In this document: piece by piece, positions 28,148 through 38,014 of the stretch | How positions within the stretch are numbered: the stretch's first letter is position 1 | Layout: every line of letters starts with the position of its first letter | Source: Enterobacterales bacterium | GTDB lineage: Bacteria > Pseudomonadota > Gammaproteobacteria > Enterobacterales > Enterobacteriaceae | Length of the DNA stretch: 42,742 nt | Assembly (NCBI GenBank): GCA_947478475.1 | Contig: CANJWD010000008.1 | Location: forward strand, 1 to 42,742 | Direction of reading: 5' to 3' | Position numbers and translations under genes: made by a program | Notes under the pieces: generated by a model | The model's database searches: none | Told to the model about the DNA's origin: nothing | Seen by the model: only the letters and a program-made list of their open reading frames with translations

Positions 28148-28369
28148 TTATCTCAGTGGGAATAGTTCCGGTCGCATGATATTCATAGTTTCATGCAATT
28201 CGGACCACACCAGTACGGCCTTGTTACTTGCTAACTGGCGGCGAATATTTTCAACTTTTTGTGATAATGAGCACTCCTGCTCGCCATAATCTGTTCCTTC
28301 ACGTAACGCAAAAGCCTCAATTAAATTATCCAGCGTTTTGCTGTCAATGTGTTGCCAGGGGATGATCAT
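28148..28369 (-). CDS. yheU: UPF0270 protein YheU
   Basis: A 73-residue protein of the YheU family (E. coli 72), with the conserved start [37 protein letters not shown] and [15 protein letters not shown]. Function unknown. Its start overlaps the yheS stop by four bases (ATGA-type overlap at 28366-28369). In E. coli yheT, a predicted hydrolase, lies between yheS and yheU; a precise loss of yheT has brought the two together. The 104 bp to prkB contain no gene. Confidence 0.93.
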   Translation of the reverse strand: MIIPWQHIDSKTLDNLIEAFALREGTDYGEQECSLSQKVENIRRQLASNKAVLVWSELHETMNIMRPELFPLR

Positions 28370-30294
28370 GGCTTATTTTCCCTCGTCTTCAGGGTGCCGG
28401 AAAGCGCTTCCAGCTTTTCCTCTATGTCCAGCCAGCGCATCTCGACTGCTTGCAGTGAAGCTTTTATGTGCCTGTGTTGTTGCCAATAGCTTGCCATGGT
28501 TTCCCTGAAAGCTACATCGTACAGCGCGGGATCATTGAGCCTGATTTCAACTTCTGCCAGTTCCGCTGTCAGTTTTTTCATCTCTTTTTCCAGCATGACG
28601 CTCTCATTACGCAGTGGCTGCGTCTGGTGGCGCAGCCCGGCATCCCGGCGTTTTTGATCTTTTTTGGCCTGAAGCGTATCACCAGCAAGCGAATTAACCG
28701 CAGAACTTTGCTGGTTTTGTGGACGTTGCAAGGCAACAAGCCCTTGCTGGTAGTCATCCAGATTGCCATCAAATGGCTCCACCCGACCGTCATGGACCAG
28801 ATAGAGGTTGTCGGTAGCAGAGCGTAATAAGTGGCGGTCATGCGATACCACAACCAGCGCTCCGTGGAAATCCATCAGTGCTTCGGTCAGTGCCTGACGC
28901 ATATCTAAATCGAGATGGTTGGTCGGTTCATCAAGAAGCAATAAGTTAGGACGTTGCCAGACTATCAATGCTAATACCAGACGTGCTTTCTCGCCACCGG
29001 AAAAGTGGGTGACAGAACAGGTAACCTGATCACCCTGGAAACCAAAACCACCCAAATAATTCCGTAGCTGTTGTTCCGGCTCACGAGGCGCTATCTGGTT
29101 CAAATGTTGCAGTGGTGACTCATCAGGACGTAAAGATTCAAGCTGATGCTGCGCAAAGTAACCCAGTCTGACACCCTCCGATAAGCCAACACTACCCTGT
29201 TGCGGCGCCAGTGTGCCTGCAAGTAATTTTACCAGAGTGGATTTTCCGGCACCATTGCGCCCCAATAAGCCAATACGTGATCCGGGGACTAAATTCAGTT
29301 TGATGGCATGCAAAATAGTACTATCACCATAACCGGCACTGACTTTCTCCATGCGCAATAAAGGATTCGGCAGTTTTGCTGGCGCTAAAAAACTAAAGTG
29401 AAACGGGTTATCAACATACGCAGGGGCAATACGTTCCATACGCTCAAGCATTTTGATACGGCTTTGAGCCTGCCTGGCTTTAGTGGCCTGTGCCCGAAAA
29501 CGGTCAATGTAGTGCTGTAAATGGGCTATTTTTTCCTGCTGATGCCGAAATAGCGACTGTTGTTGTGCCAGTTTACTGGCGCGCTGCTGCTCAAAAGAAG
29601 AGTAATCGCCGGTGTACTCAGTCAGCGTTTGCTGCTCGATATGCAACACTTTATCTATGATGGCATCGAGAAAATCGCGGTCATGCGCAATCACAAGAAG
29701 CGTACCTGCATAGCGTTTTAACCACTTTTCCAGCCAAATGACAGCATCTAAATCCAAATGATTAGTAGGTTCGTCAAGCAGCAGTAAATCAGAGCGGCAA
29801 ATCAACGCCTGTGCAAGGTTAAGACGCATACGCCAGCCACCGGAAAATGAGTACACCGGTTGTTGTAAATTTTGCTGCGAAAAGCCCAGTCCACTGAGCA
29901 GGGCGGCGGCTCTGGAATGGATGGTCCAGGCCTGAACAACGTCTAATTTGGCGTGCAGGCTGGCAATCAGATGACCGTCGTTTTTTACGCTGCCTTCCTG
30001 TAACCGGGATTCTAACTGGCGAAATTCACGATCACCGTCGATGACATACTCTATTGCCGGAATATCCAGAGCCGGAGTTTCCTGATTTACCCACGCCAAA
30101 GCCCAATGGTTTGGAAGAGTGAAATTGCCACCATCGGTAGTGATTTCACCTTTTAGTAACGCCATCAGAGTCGATTTACCACAACCATTTTTACCGATAA
30201 GCCCGATTTTTTGTCCTGAATTGATGGTGGCATTTGCATTGTGCAAAAGAATACGGGTACCACGCTGGATCCGGAGAGAAGAAAAGACAATCAT
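28366..30294 (-). CDS. yheS: ABC-F family ATPase YheS
   Basis: A cytoplasmic protein with two ABC ATPase domains and no membrane part, as in translation-associated ABC-F factors that act at the ribosomal E site. 642 residues (E. coli 637). Domain 1: Walker [10 protein letters not shown] (about 34-42), signature FSGGWRMRL, Walker [13 protein letters not shown]. Domain 2: [30 protein letters not shown]. The linker with PtIM-like helices lies between, and a C-terminal coiled-coil (about 540-625) follows. YheS has been linked to relief of certain arrest peptides. It is divergent from kefG, as in E. coli. Confidence 0.95.
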   Translation of the reverse strand: MIVFSSLRIQRGTRILLHNANATINSGQKIGLIGKNGCGKSTLMALLKGEITTDGGNFTLPNHWALAWVNQETPALDIPAIEYVIDGDREFRQLESRLQEGSVKNDGHLIASLHAKLDVVQAWTIHSRAAALLSGLGFSQQNLQQPVYSFSGGWRMRLNLAQALICRSDLLLLDEPTNHLDLDAVIWLEKWLKRYAGTLLVIAHDRDFLDAIIDKVLHIEQQTLTEYTGDYSSFEQQRASKLAQQQSLFRHQQEKIAHLQHYIDRFRAQATKARQAQSRIKMLERMERIAPAYVDNPFHFSFLAPAKLPNPLLRMEKVSAGYGDSTILHAIKLNLVPGSRIGLLGRNGAGKSTLVKLLAGTLAPQQGSVGLSEGVRLGYFAQHQLESLRPDESPLQHLNQIAPREPEQQLRNYLGGFGFQGDQVTCSVTHFSGGEKARLVLALIVWQRPNLLLLDEPTNHLDLDMRQALTEALMDFHGALVVVSHDRHLLRSATDNLYLVHDGRVEPFDGNLDDYQQGLVALQRPQNQQSSAVNSLAGDTLQAKKDQKRRDAGLRHQTQPLRNESVMLEKEMKKLTAELAEVEIRLNDPALYDVAFRETMASYWQQHRHIKASLQAVEMRWLDIEEKLEALSGTLKTRENKP

Positions 30295-30427
30295 TGTGCG
30301 CCGTAGAGCAGATTATGTTAAATTATTGTAATGTAAAAACGTGAGCAGAAGAATCCCTAATTGTAGCCTTTGCGAGGCATGGTAGCGGAAATTCCGTATT
30401 CTGACGACGCTTTTTTAGAGAGAGAAT

Positions 30428-30979
30428 ATGTTATCACCGCCCAAAATTTTGTTGTTGTATGCTCATCCGGAGTCACAGGATTCAGTGGCAAATAGCTTGT
30501 TATTACAACAGGTACGGCAGTTAGCTCACGTTACTGTGCACGATCTCTATGCGCATTATCCGGATTTCTTTGTTGACGTCCATTATGAGCAGCAGTTGTT
30601 GCGTGAGCATCAACTGATCGTGTTTCAACACCCCCTGTATACTCATGGTTGCCCGGCTTTACTTAAAGAGTGGCTGGATCGTGTGCTGGTGCGTGGTTTT
30701 GCAAATGGCATCGGCGGCCATGCATTAACGGGAAAATACTGGCGCTCGGTGATAACTACCGGTGAACCAGAAGGCGCTTATCGTACGGGTGGATATAACG
30801 GTTATCCCATGGAAGATATTCTTCGTCCGTTTGAACTTACCGCTGCGATGTGTCGTATGCACTGGATAGCTCCCGTCATCATCTACCGGGTACGTCGTCA
30901 GCCGAAAAAAATATTGATGAGTCATGCTGATGCATACGTTGCCTGGTTACAGTCACCGTTATTGCATGGAACTATTTGA
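30428..30979 (+). CDS. kefG: KefB ancillary quinone oxidoreductase KefG
   Basis: KefG is a flavodoxin-like NAD(P)H oxidoreductase required for full activity of the KefB potassium efflux system. 183 residues (E. coli 184). The FMN-binding start [16 protein letters not shown] and the [20 protein letters not shown] and TTGEPEGAY segments are characteristic. The ribosome-binding site AGAGAG lies before ATG. Its TGA stop is within the first copy of a 17-bp tandem repeat which separates it from kefB by 71 bp; the genes are nearly contiguous in relatives. Confidence 0.95.
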   Translation: MLSPPKILLLYAHPESQDSVANSLLLQQVRQLAHVTVHDLYAHYPDFFVDVHYEQQLLREHQLIVFQHPLYTHGCPALLKEWLDRVLVRGFANGIGGHALTGKYWRSVITTGEPEGAYRTGGYNGYPMEDILRPFELTAAMCRMHWIAPVIIYRVRRQPKKILMSHADAYVAWLQSPLLHGTI

Positions 30980-31055
30980 TTAATATGGATATTTAATTAA
31001 TGGAGATATTTGATTAATGGAGATATTTGATTAATGGAGATATTTGATTAATGGA
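30974..31055 (+). repeat. 17-bp tandem repeat (about five copies) between kefG and kefB, forming overlapping mini-ORFs
   Basis: The unit ATTTGATTAATGGAGAT runs from 30974 to 31055: copies begin at 30974, 30991, 31008, 31025 and 31042, the first two with small differences. The unit combines the end of kefG (TTTGA) with the start of kefB (TTAATGGA). Each of the three central ATGs (31000, 31017, 31034) opens a five-codon ORF, MEIFD, ending in TAA that overlaps the next ATG as TAATG; the last overlap leads to the kefB ATG at 31051. GGAG in each unit can act as a ribosome-binding site. Confidence 0.95.
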
Positions 31056-32865
31056 CGGCTCAATGGTGCTGACGGCAATACTGTTATTTTTATTTGCCGC
31101 GGTCGTTGCTGTTCCCATTGCTCAGCGTTTAGGAATGGGTGCGGTACTTGGCTATCTGGTTGCCGGTATTGTCATTGGCCCCTGGGGGCTGGGTTTTATT
31201 CATGAAGTTGGCGAAATTTTACATTTCTCTGAGCTGGGTGTTGTTTTTTTGATGTTCATCATTGGGCTGGAGCTGAATCTGGCAAAGCTGTGGCAGTTAA
31301 GGCGCTCAATTTTTGGTGTTGGGGCCGGCCAGGTTTTTATTACTGCCGCCCTGCTTGGAGCGCTGCTCTATTTGAGCATCAGCCGCTTTACCTGGCAGGC
31401 TGCTGTCATTGGTGGCATAGGGCTGGCGATGTCCTCTACTGCCATGGCATTGCAACTCATGCGTGAAAAGGGAATGAACCACAACGAGGGTGGCCAGCTT
31501 GGTTTCGCAGTGCTTCTTTTCCAGGATATAACCGTTATTCCGGCACTGGCATTAATTCCTTTTTTAGTACAGGGGGGTGCTGTTGTTAATGACTGGATTC
31601 AGCCTGCCCTGAAAGTACTTGCTTTAGCGGTTATGCTGATTGGTGGTCGCTATCTGTTACGCCCACTGTTTCGTTATATCGCGGCCTCGGCGGTGCGTGA
31701 AATTTTTACAGCGACGGCGTTATTAGTGGTGCTGGGCGCGGCGCTGTTTATGAATGCCCTGGGTTTTTCTATGGCACTGGGTACCTTTATTGCCGGGGTA
31801 TTGCTGGCAGAAAGTGAGTTCCGGCATGAACTGGAAATCGCTATTGAGCCTTTTAAGGGCTTATTGCTCGGGCTGTTTTTTATTTCAGTGGGCATGGCGC
31901 TTGATATGGGGGTGCTATTCACCCATTTGCTACCTATTTTAGTGGGTGTCACGACACTCGTTTTTATTAAAGTGACAGTGTTATATTTTCTGGCGCGCCG
32001 CGCGGGATTACGCCGCTCGGTACGGTTGCAGTTTTCCAGTGTGCTCAGCCAGGGCGGCGAGTTTTCTTTTGTCCTCTTCTCTGCTGCGTTTAGTCATGGC
32101 GTGCTGACTAAGCCGGATCAGGCACTGCTGTTGGTTATCGTGACGTTATCGATGATGACAACCCCATTGCTGATGCAACTGGTGGACCATATTCTCGCCC
32201 GACGTTACAACGCTCAGGAAGAAAACAATGAAACCCCGTTTGTAGAAGATAATAATCCTCAGGTTATTATTGTTGGTTTCGGACGTTTTGGGCAGGTAGT
32301 CAGTCGGTTATTGATGGCAAATAAAACGAGTATTACTGTGCTGGAACGCGATGTCAGCGTGGTGGGTATTATGCGTCGCTATGGCTATAAGGTTTATTAT
32401 GGTGATGCCACCGATCTTGCGTTACTGCGCGCTGCAGGAACGGAAAAAGCCAAAGCTATCGTCATCACCTGTAATATTCCCGAAGACACGATGGCTGTGG
32501 TGCGCCTCTGCCAGCAGTACTTTCCCGATATCCGTATTCTTGCGCGGGCGCGCGGCCGTGTGGAGGCACATGAATTACTGCAACATGGCGTGCAAAATTT
32601 TACCCGAGAAACCTTTTCCAGTGCTCTGGAGTTAGGACGAAAAACATTGCTGGAACTGGGAATGCATCCACATCAGGCGTATCGGGCGCAGCAGCACTTT
32701 CGGCGGCTGGATATGCGTATGTTACGTGATCTAGTACCGCAACACCAGGGTGACGTGGCGCAGATTTCCCGTATTAAGGAAGAGCGTCGTGAATTAGAGG
32801 ACATTTTTCAAAGTGAAATACTTCGTGAACGGAGTCAGTTAGAGTGTTGGGATGAACATGAATAG
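31051..32865 (+). CDS. kefB: Glutathione-regulated potassium efflux antiporter KefB
   Basis: KefB releases K+ in exchange for H+ when glutathione adducts form, acidifying the cytoplasm to protect against electrophiles. 604 residues (E. coli 601). The N-terminal CPA2 transporter domain has about 12 helices, with the conserved [35 protein letters not shown] and [13 protein letters not shown]; from about residue 403 a KTN/RCK domain follows ([13 protein letters not shown] Rossmann motif), ending in an acidic/basic helical tail. The ATG at 31051 corresponds to the E. coli start (MEGS/MDGS). KefG is encoded upstream, so the pair is complete. Confidence 0.96.
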   Translation: MDGSMVLTAILLFLFAAVVAVPIAQRLGMGAVLGYLVAGIVIGPWGLGFIHEVGEILHFSELGVVFLMFIIGLELNLAKLWQLRRSIFGVGAGQVFITAALLGALLYLSISRFTWQAAVIGGIGLAMSSTAMALQLMREKGMNHNEGGQLGFAVLLFQDITVIPALALIPFLVQGGAVVNDWIQPALKVLALAVMLIGGRYLLRPLFRYIAASAVREIFTATALLVVLGAALFMNALGFSMALGTFIAGVLLAESEFRHELEIAIEPFKGLLLGLFFISVGMALDMGVLFTHLLPILVGVTTLVFIKVTVLYFLARRAGLRRSVRLQFSSVLSQGGEFSFVLFSAAFSHGVLTKPDQALLLVIVTLSMMTTPLLMQLVDHILARRYNAQEENNETPFVEDNNPQVIIVGFGRFGQVVSRLLMANKTSITVLERDVSVVGIMRRYGYKVYYGDATDLALLRAAGTEKAKAIVITCNIPEDTMAVVRLCQQYFPDIRILARARGRVEAHELLQHGVQNFTRETFSSALELGRKTLLELGMHPHQAYRAQQHFRRLDMRMLRDLVPQHQGDVAQISRIKEERRELEDIFQSEILRERSQLECWDEHE

Positions 32866-32868
32866 TCC

Positions 32869-32894
32869 AGAGAGCACATATAGAGAGCACATAT
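32869..32894 (+). repeat. 13-bp tandem duplication between kefB and yheV
   Basis: AGAGAGCACATAT is at 32869-32881 and 32882-32894, followed by a partial third copy (AGAGAGAGCA). It lies three bases after the kefB stop and ahead of the yheV ribosome-binding region. Confidence 0.88.
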
Positions 32895-32920
32895 AGAGAG
32901 AGCAATTAAAGAGTAATAAA

Positions 32921-33208
32921 ATGTCAGTCACCCGTAAAAGATTTATCGCCGGAGCGGTTTGTCCTGGCTGTAATAAGCCCGATGGCGTTGCGTTATGGCG
33001 TCATGAAGGTGTCGGAGTTATTGAGTGTGTTCACTGTGGTCATCATCAGCGTCAGAGTGAGAGTCAGAGTCAGAGTCAGAGTGAGCGTCAGAGTCAGAGT
33101 CAGAGTCAGAGTCAGAGTCAGAGTGAGGCACTGGCAGTCCGGCATGTTCGCTCTGATGAAAAAATCATTGCTGTTTTTCGTACCGATGCCAGTTTTACGC
33201 GGCGCTAA
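32921..33208 (+). CDS. yheV: Zinc-ribbon protein YheV with an expanded Gln-Ser repeat
   Basis: A DUF2387-type small protein. The N-terminal zinc ribbon has CPGC (residues 15-18) and CVHC (about 36-39), and the C-terminal RSDEKIIAVFR matches the family end. E. coli YheV has only 66 residues; here there are 95 because twelve hexanucleotides (33053-33124) insert QSESQSQSQSERQSQSQSQS-type sequence between the zinc ribbon and the C-terminal segment. The repeat keeps the frame open. yheV follows kefB as in E. coli; slyD, which should follow, is missing and sthA stands there. Confidence 0.9.
   Translation: MSVTRKRFIAGAVCPGCNKPDGVALWRHEGVGVIECVHCGHHQRQSESQSQSQSERQSQSQSQSQSQSEALAVRHVRSDEKIIAVFRTDASFTRR
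33053..33124 (+). repeat. (CAGAGT)12 hexanucleotide microsatellite within yheV
   Basis: Twelve head-to-tail hexamers, ten exact CAGAGT plus GAGAGT and GAGCGT, encode alternating Gln and Ser in the yheV frame. Changes by whole units keep the frame, so length can vary freely. The antisense frame reads Leu-Thr repeats and is not a gene. Confidence 0.97.
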
Positions 33209-33316
33209 CAGGAAATGTGCCAACGCCTAAATTTTCAGGTATCGCTAGCGGTTGGGTTATCAGACAAATAGTGTTAATGTTTTGTTGTTATTTTGTATGA
33301 AATAGGTCACTGCTCT

Positions 33317-34720
33317 ATGATGCAACAACACTTTCATTTTGGTGCCATTATCATCGGCTCTGGCCCGGGCGGTGAAGGGGCCGCTATGGGTTTGGTGAAG
33401 CAAGGGGTCAGGGTTGCTGTTATCGAAAAATATGTCGCTGTCGGCGGTGGCTGTACTCACTGGGGTACGATTCCCTCGAAAGCGCTGCGTCATGCTGTCA
33501 GCCGTATTATCGAGTTCAACCAAAACCCCCTCTACAGCGATAATGTACGCACTCTCAGCTCCTCTTTTTCAGAAATTTTACGTCGTGCCGACAGTGTCAT
33601 TAGCCAGCAAATACGCATGCGGCAGGGTTTTTACGAGCGTAATGACTGCCAGTTGTTTTGTGGTGAAGCCATCTTTGTTGATGAGACTACGGTTAAAGTC
33701 CAGTACGCGGATAGCGCTTATAACATCCTGCATGCTGATCATATTGTGATTGCTACAGGTTCTCATCCATGGCACCCGCCAGAAGTAGATTTTAACCATT
33801 CAAGGATCTATGACAGTGATTCCATTTTACAGCTTAACCATGAGCCAAAACACGTTATTATTTACGGCGCCGGAGTAATTGGTTGCGAGTATGCTTCTAT
33901 TTTCAGAGGACTTGGCGTAAAGGTCGATTTGATCAACACGCGTGATCGTTTACTGGCTTTCCTTGATCAAGAGATGTCCGATGCGCTCTCGTACCATTTT
34001 TGGAATAATGGTGTCGTGATCCGCCACAATGAAGAGTTTTCAGCCATAGAAGGCGTTGAAGATGGGGTTATTGTCCACTTAAAATCGGGTAAAAAAGTCA
34101 AAGCAGATTGCTTGCTCTTTGCCAATGGCCGTTCCGGCAATACTCATGGGCTCGGGCTGGAAAATATCGCTATTGAGGCGGATGGGCGTGGGCTACTAAA
34201 AGTCAACAGCATGTACCAGACAGCGCTGCCCCGCGTTTTTGCTGTAGGTGATGTTATCGGTTACCCAAGCCTGGCTTCAGCGGCCTATGATCAAGGGCGC
34301 ATTGCGGCGCAGGCGATGATTCAGGGGGAAGCCAATGTCCATCTGATTGAGGATATTCCAACAGGTATCTATACTATCCCCGAAATAAGTTCAGTGGGCA
34401 AAACAGAGCAGGAACTCACTGCCATGAAAATCCCCTATGAGGTAGGTCGTGCACAATTTAAACATTTGGCGCGTGCTCAAATAGTGGGTATGAATGTGGG
34501 CAGTTTAAAAATTTTATTTCATCGTGAAACCAGGAAAATTCTGGGCATTCACTGTTTTGGAGAACGGGCAGCTGAAATCATTCACATTGGGCAGGCCATT
34601 ATGGAGCAGAAGGGAGCGGGTAATACTATTGACTATTTTGTGAATACTACCTTTAACTATCCCACTATGGCAGAAGCTTACCGGGTTGCAGCACTGAATG
34701 GTTTAAATCGTCTTTTCTGA
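33317..34720 (+). CDS. sthA: Soluble pyridine nucleotide transhydrogenase SthA (UdhA)
   Basis: SthA reoxidises NADPH with NAD+ and is a FAD flavoprotein. 467 residues (E. coli 466). FAD motif [13 protein letters not shown] at the start, [17 protein letters not shown] with the single cysteine typical of SthA rather than the redox pair of disulfide reductases, the NAD(P) motif [13 protein letters not shown] near 180, [15 protein letters not shown], and the C-terminal dimer interface. An ATGATG doublet makes 33317 or 33320 the start; upstream codons from 33293 are not conserved. It stands alone between yheV and trpS, having lost its usual neighbours oxyR/fabR. Confidence 0.96.
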   Translation: MMQQHFHFGAIIIGSGPGGEGAAMGLVKQGVRVAVIEKYVAVGGGCTHWGTIPSKALRHAVSRIIEFNQNPLYSDNVRTLSSSFSEILRRADSVISQQIRMRQGFYERNDCQLFCGEAIFVDETTVKVQYADSAYNILHADHIVIATGSHPWHPPEVDFNHSRIYDSDSILQLNHEPKHVIIYGAGVIGCEYASIFRGLGVKVDLINTRDRLLAFLDQEMSDALSYHFWNNGVVIRHNEEFSAIEGVEDGVIVHLKSGKKVKADCLLFANGRSGNTHGLGLENIAIEADGRGLLKVNSMYQTALPRVFAVGDVIGYPSLASAAYDQGRIAAQAMIQGEANVHLIEDIPTGIYTIPEISSVGKTEQELTAMKIPYEVGRAQFKHLARAQIVGMNVGSLKILFHRETRKILGIHCFGERAAEIIHIGQAIMEQKGAGNTIDYFVNTTFNYPTMAEAYRVAALNGLNRLF

Positions 34721-34807
34721 CAGACTGACGGTAAGTGTATACCCCGTCACTTTGAGTATGGTAATGCTGCCTGAACTCCTGGCACGTCCGGGGAAAACGG
34801 GCGTAGT

Positions 34808-34840
34808 AAAAGGAATAATAAAAGAAATAATAAAAGGAAT
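34808..34840 (+). repeat. 12-bp tandem repeat (nearly three copies) in the trpS leader
   Basis: AAAAGGAATAAT, AAAAGAAATAAT and AAAAGGAAT follow one another. Each copy contains an AAGGA-like ribosome-binding motif, 14 bp or more before the trpS start at 34854. Confidence 0.8.
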
Positions 34841-34853
34841 CCGAAAAATACTC

Positions 34854-35915
34854 ATGAATAATCCCACGCAAGTCAGTCAGCCAGATGCAGTATTGCGCCC
34901 GCAAAGCGCTCCGGATAAGCCCGTGGTATTTAGTGGTGCGCAGCCATCCGGTGGGCTCACTATTGGCAACTATATGGGAGCGCTACGTCAGTGGGTTCGT
35001 ATGCAGGACAATTATGATTGTATCTACTGTGTTGTTGATCTGCACGCCATCACGGTACGTCAGGATACCGAACAGCTGAGAAACAGGATACTGGACACTC
35101 TGGCGCTGTATATGGCCTGTGGGATTGATCCAGAAAAAAGCACCATCTTTTTACAGTCTCAGGTACCGGAGCATAGCCAGCTGAGCTGGGTGCTCAATTG
35201 TTACACCTATTTTGGTGAACTAAGTCGTATGACTCAGTTTAAGGATAAGTCGGTACGTTACGCAGAAAACATCAACGCCGGGCTGTTTGGTTATCCGGTA
35301 CTGATGGCAGCAGATGTCCTGTTATACCAGACTAATTGGGTCCCTGTGGGTGATGATCAAAAACAGCATATGGAATTATGTCGTGACATCGCCCAGCGTT
35401 TTAACAGCCTGTACGGCGAGGTATTTACTCTGCCTGAGGCTTTTATACCGCCCGCCGGTGCCCGGGTTATGTCTCTCCAGGAGCCGACAAAAAAAATGTC
35501 CAAATCAGACAGCAATGTCAATAATATTATTATGTTGCTGGAAGATCTTAAATCAATGATGAAAAAAATCAAACGAGCGATAACGGACTCAGATGAGCCA
35601 GCGGTTATTCGCCACGATATTATTAACAAACCCGGTATCTCTAATTTGCTGGATATGCTGTCCGCTATCACTGGCCAGTCTGTGGCAGAGTTGGAAACAG
35701 AGTTTTCTGGCCTACAGTATGGTCATCTGAAAGGCGCGCTTGCTGATGCGCTCTCTGACATGTTATTCAGGCTACAGGAGCGTTATTACCGCTATCGTGG
35801 CAATGATGCCCTGCTACACCAGGTGATGCACGAAGGCGCAGCGAAAGCCAGAGCGCGGGCTGAAAAAACATTGAAAAAGGTCTACGAAGCGATAGGTGTT
35901 GCGGGTTTCACATAA
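34854..35915 (+). CDS. trpS: Tryptophan--tRNA ligase TrpS
   Basis: A class I aminoacyl-tRNA synthetase charging tRNA-Trp. The ATG at 34854 gives 353 residues against 334 in E. coli; about 20 additional N-terminal residues ([20 protein letters not shown]) precede the conserved [12 protein letters not shown]. The HIGH-type motif is TIGNY, the KMSKS loop is complete (KKMSKSDSN), and [21 protein letters not shown]-type core sequences are present. In E. coli trpS is last in the dam-rpe-gph group; none of these is here, so it is a displaced single gene. A 12-bp tandem repeat lies in its leader. Confidence 0.96.
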   Translation: MNNPTQVSQPDAVLRPQSAPDKPVVFSGAQPSGGLTIGNYMGALRQWVRMQDNYDCIYCVVDLHAITVRQDTEQLRNRILDTLALYMACGIDPEKSTIFLQSQVPEHSQLSWVLNCYTYFGELSRMTQFKDKSVRYAENINAGLFGYPVLMAADVLLYQTNWVPVGDDQKQHMELCRDIAQRFNSLYGEVFTLPEAFIPPAGARVMSLQEPTKKMSKSDSNVNNIIMLLEDLKSMMKKIKRAITDSDEPAVIRHDIINKPGISNLLDMLSAITGQSVAELETEFSGLQYGHLKGALADALSDMLFRLQERYYRYRGNDALLHQVMHEGAAKARARAEKTLKKVYEAIGVAGFT

Positions 35916-36091
35916 CCCAGGATAAGCGCCATCTTTCGCGTGCAGGTAATAACAGGTAATAAATAGTACGCGCCCCCCATTGGCTGAAATTTCACCGTGC
36001 AACCTGCGTCAGAGTTGCCTATAATGCCACTCCTATTTTTTCATGATCATTGTTCTCATGGCCATTGGCACCGCAACAGGGAATCACTACC

Positions 36092-36970
36092 ATGTCACAG
36101 GATAAGTTCTGGCATGAGACACTGCATGCCGACCGCGGTCAGTATTTTTCGGTAGGGGAAATGCTATACCATGAAAAAACCGCATATCAGGAACTGATGA
36201 TTTTTGACAATGCTGCGGCCGGCCGCGTGATGGCGCTGGACGGCGTGGTGCAAACAACTGAGCACGATGAATTTATCTACCACGAAATGATGGTGCATGT
36301 CCCGTTACTGGCACATGCCAGGGCCGAGAGCGTCCTGATTATTGGCGGGGGAGACGGCGGCATATTGCGCGAAGTGTGCCGCCATCCGCAGATTCAGAAA
36401 ATCACCATGGTGGAGATCGATATAGCGGTGATTGAATTGTGCCGCAACTACCTGCCCGGCCATAGTAATGGTGCTTATGAAGACCCTCGTTTCAGGCTGA
36501 TTATCAGTAATGCCGCGGATTTTGTTCATCAGAGTGATGAAAAATTTGATGTGATTATTTCCGACAGCACCGACCCAATCGGGCCCGGAAAGAGCCTGTT
36601 TAGTGCTGATTTTTACCAGAATTGTGCCAGCCGTCTGCGTGACGGCGGTATTTTTGTGGGCCAGAATGGTGTGTGCTTTCTGCAACTCAAACAGGCTGTT
36701 AACAGTTATGCCCGGCTGAGCCGCTTTTTTGCCGATGTCAGCTTTTATCAGGCCGCTATACCCAGCTACTATGGTGGTGTGATGACCTTCGCCTGGGCCA
36801 GTCAGAGCGCTAGCGCGCGGGAAACCGATCGGAGCACACTGCAAACGCGGTTTGCTGAAGCGGGCCTGAAATGCCGTTATTATAACCCCGCCATCCATAG
36901 CGCAAGCTTTGCGTTACCGCAGTATTTTCTCGATGCACTGGAAGCCGAATGTGCGCATTGTGCGCCATAA
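36092..36970 (+). CDS. speE: Spermidine synthase SpeE
   Basis: SpeE transfers the aminopropyl group of decarboxylated S-adenosylmethionine to putrescine. 292 residues from the ATG at 36092 (E. coli 288). The substrate-binding motifs are intact: [14 protein letters not shown] (residues about 79-92), [11 protein letters not shown], and [13 protein letters not shown] with the catalytic Asp. An in-frame ATG further upstream (36050 region) is not conserved. speD follows after 14 bp, as in E. coli, so spermidine synthesis from putrescine is encoded complete. The 176 bp from trpS hold no gene. Confidence 0.96.
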   Translation: MSQDKFWHETLHADRGQYFSVGEMLYHEKTAYQELMIFDNAAAGRVMALDGVVQTTEHDEFIYHEMMVHVPLLAHARAESVLIIGGGDGGILREVCRHPQIQKITMVEIDIAVIELCRNYLPGHSNGAYEDPRFRLIISNAADFVHQSDEKFDVIISDSTDPIGPGKSLFSADFYQNCASRLRDGGIFVGQNGVCFLQLKQAVNSYARLSRFFADVSFYQAAIPSYYGGVMTFAWASQSASARETDRSTLQTRFAEAGLKCRYYNPAIHSASFALPQYFLDALEAECAHCAP

Positions 36971-36984
36971 TGTGGTGAACCCAA

Positions 36985-37773
36985 TTGCACAAACTTAAAT
37001 TACATGGTTTTAATAATCTGACCAAAAGCCTGAGTTTTTGTATCTATGATATTTGTTATGCCAAAACGGAGGACGACCGCGATGGTTACATTGCCTATAT
37101 TGATGAACAATACAATGCTACCCGCCTGACCGAAATTCTCAGCGAAACCTGTTCAATTATCGGTGCCAATATTTTAAATATCGCACGCCAGGATTATGAC
37201 CCTCAGGGTGCCAGTGTTGCCATGTTAATCAGTGAAGAGCCTGTCGACCCAAAAGATGTGGACAGATCCGAGCACCCAGGTCCGTTACCTGATGTATTAG
37301 TTGCGCATCTGGATAAAAGCCATATCTGTGTTCACACCTACCCGGAAAGCCATCCGGAAGGCGGCATTTGCACCTTTCGTGCAGACATTGAAGTCTCTAC
37401 CTGCGGTATTATTTCACCACTCAATGCGCTGAATTATCTGATTCATCAATTGGAATCCGATATTGTCACCATGGATTACCGGGTTCGTGGTTTCACGCGC
37501 GACATTAATGGTACCAAGCACTACATCGATCACCAGATCAATTCGATTCAAAATTTTATGTCAGCAGATATTCAGTCGCTCTACCACATGGTCGATGTTA
37601 ACCTCTACCAGGAAAATATCTTTCATACAAAGATGTTGCTGAGAAATTTTGATCTCAGTAATTATTTATTTAATACCCGACCAGAAAACTTAAGTCACTC
37701 TGAAAGACAAGCGATTACTTGCCAGCTGTATAAGGAAATGCAGGAAATTTATTGTGGGCGCAATCTGGCATAG
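36985..37773 (+). CDS. speD: S-adenosylmethionine decarboxylase SpeD
   Basis: SpeD is a pyruvoyl enzyme that gives decarboxylated SAM for SpeE. 262 residues (E. coli 264) from a TTG start at 36985, chosen because it yields the family N-terminus [20 protein letters not shown]. The self-cleavage site K111-S112 ([21 protein letters not shown]) generates the pyruvoyl group. Other conserved stretches are [13 protein letters not shown] and [12 protein letters not shown]. It is coupled closely to speE. The rare start probably limits translation; I believe E. coli speD uses the same start type. Confidence 0.95.
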   Translation: MHKLKLHGFNNLTKSLSFCIYDICYAKTEDDRDGYIAYIDEQYNATRLTEILSETCSIIGANILNIARQDYDPQGASVAMLISEEPVDPKDVDRSEHPGPLPDVLVAHLDKSHICVHTYPESHPEGGICTFRADIEVSTCGIISPLNALNYLIHQLESDIVTMDYRVRGFTRDINGTKHYIDHQINSIQNFMSADIQSLYHMVDVNLYQENIFHTKMLLRNFDLSNYLFNTRPENLSHSERQAITCQLYKEMQEIYCGRNLA

Positions 37774-37924
37774 TTAGCCGTTGTTATTTTCAGCACCGAT
37801 GGATCTTGCCACAGCGTGCCAGAAAATAGCGGCTGGCTGCTTGTATCTTTATTATTAATTACTACAATTAATTAACATCATACCGTCGTTATCATACCTT
37901 CGAATAGCCCTCCTGGAGGACGTA

Positions 37925-38014
37925 ATGCCTATCGGTATTGTGACCGGCGTGCTACTGGTGCTGTTATTGCTAGGGTATCTGGTGTACGCACTGTTTAATG
38001 CCGAGGATTTTTGA
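37925..38014 (+). CDS. kdpF: K+-transporting ATPase small subunit KdpF
   Basis: A 29-residue single-span membrane peptide (MPIGIVTGVLLVLLLLGYLV, ending ALFNAEDF) of the KdpFABC complex, which it stabilises. Too short for routine gene calls, but length and place directly before kdpA (stop at 38014, kdpA ATG at 38015) fit E. coli kdpF (29 residues). A strong GGAGGA lies 6 bp upstream and could be masked in a small CCTC/GAGG hairpin. Confidence 0.92.
   Translation: MPIGIVTGVLLVLLLLGYLVYALFNAEDF

Noticed and set aside
30974-33124. CRISPR array (tandem repeats at kefG/kefB and within yheV)
   Set aside because: The repeats are directly contiguous, without unique spacers, and no cas gene is near.
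32993-33223. Antisense frame with Leu-Thr repeats opposite yheV
   Set aside because: It is only the complement of the CAGAGT repeat within a well-supported gene; no ribosome-binding site and no family features.
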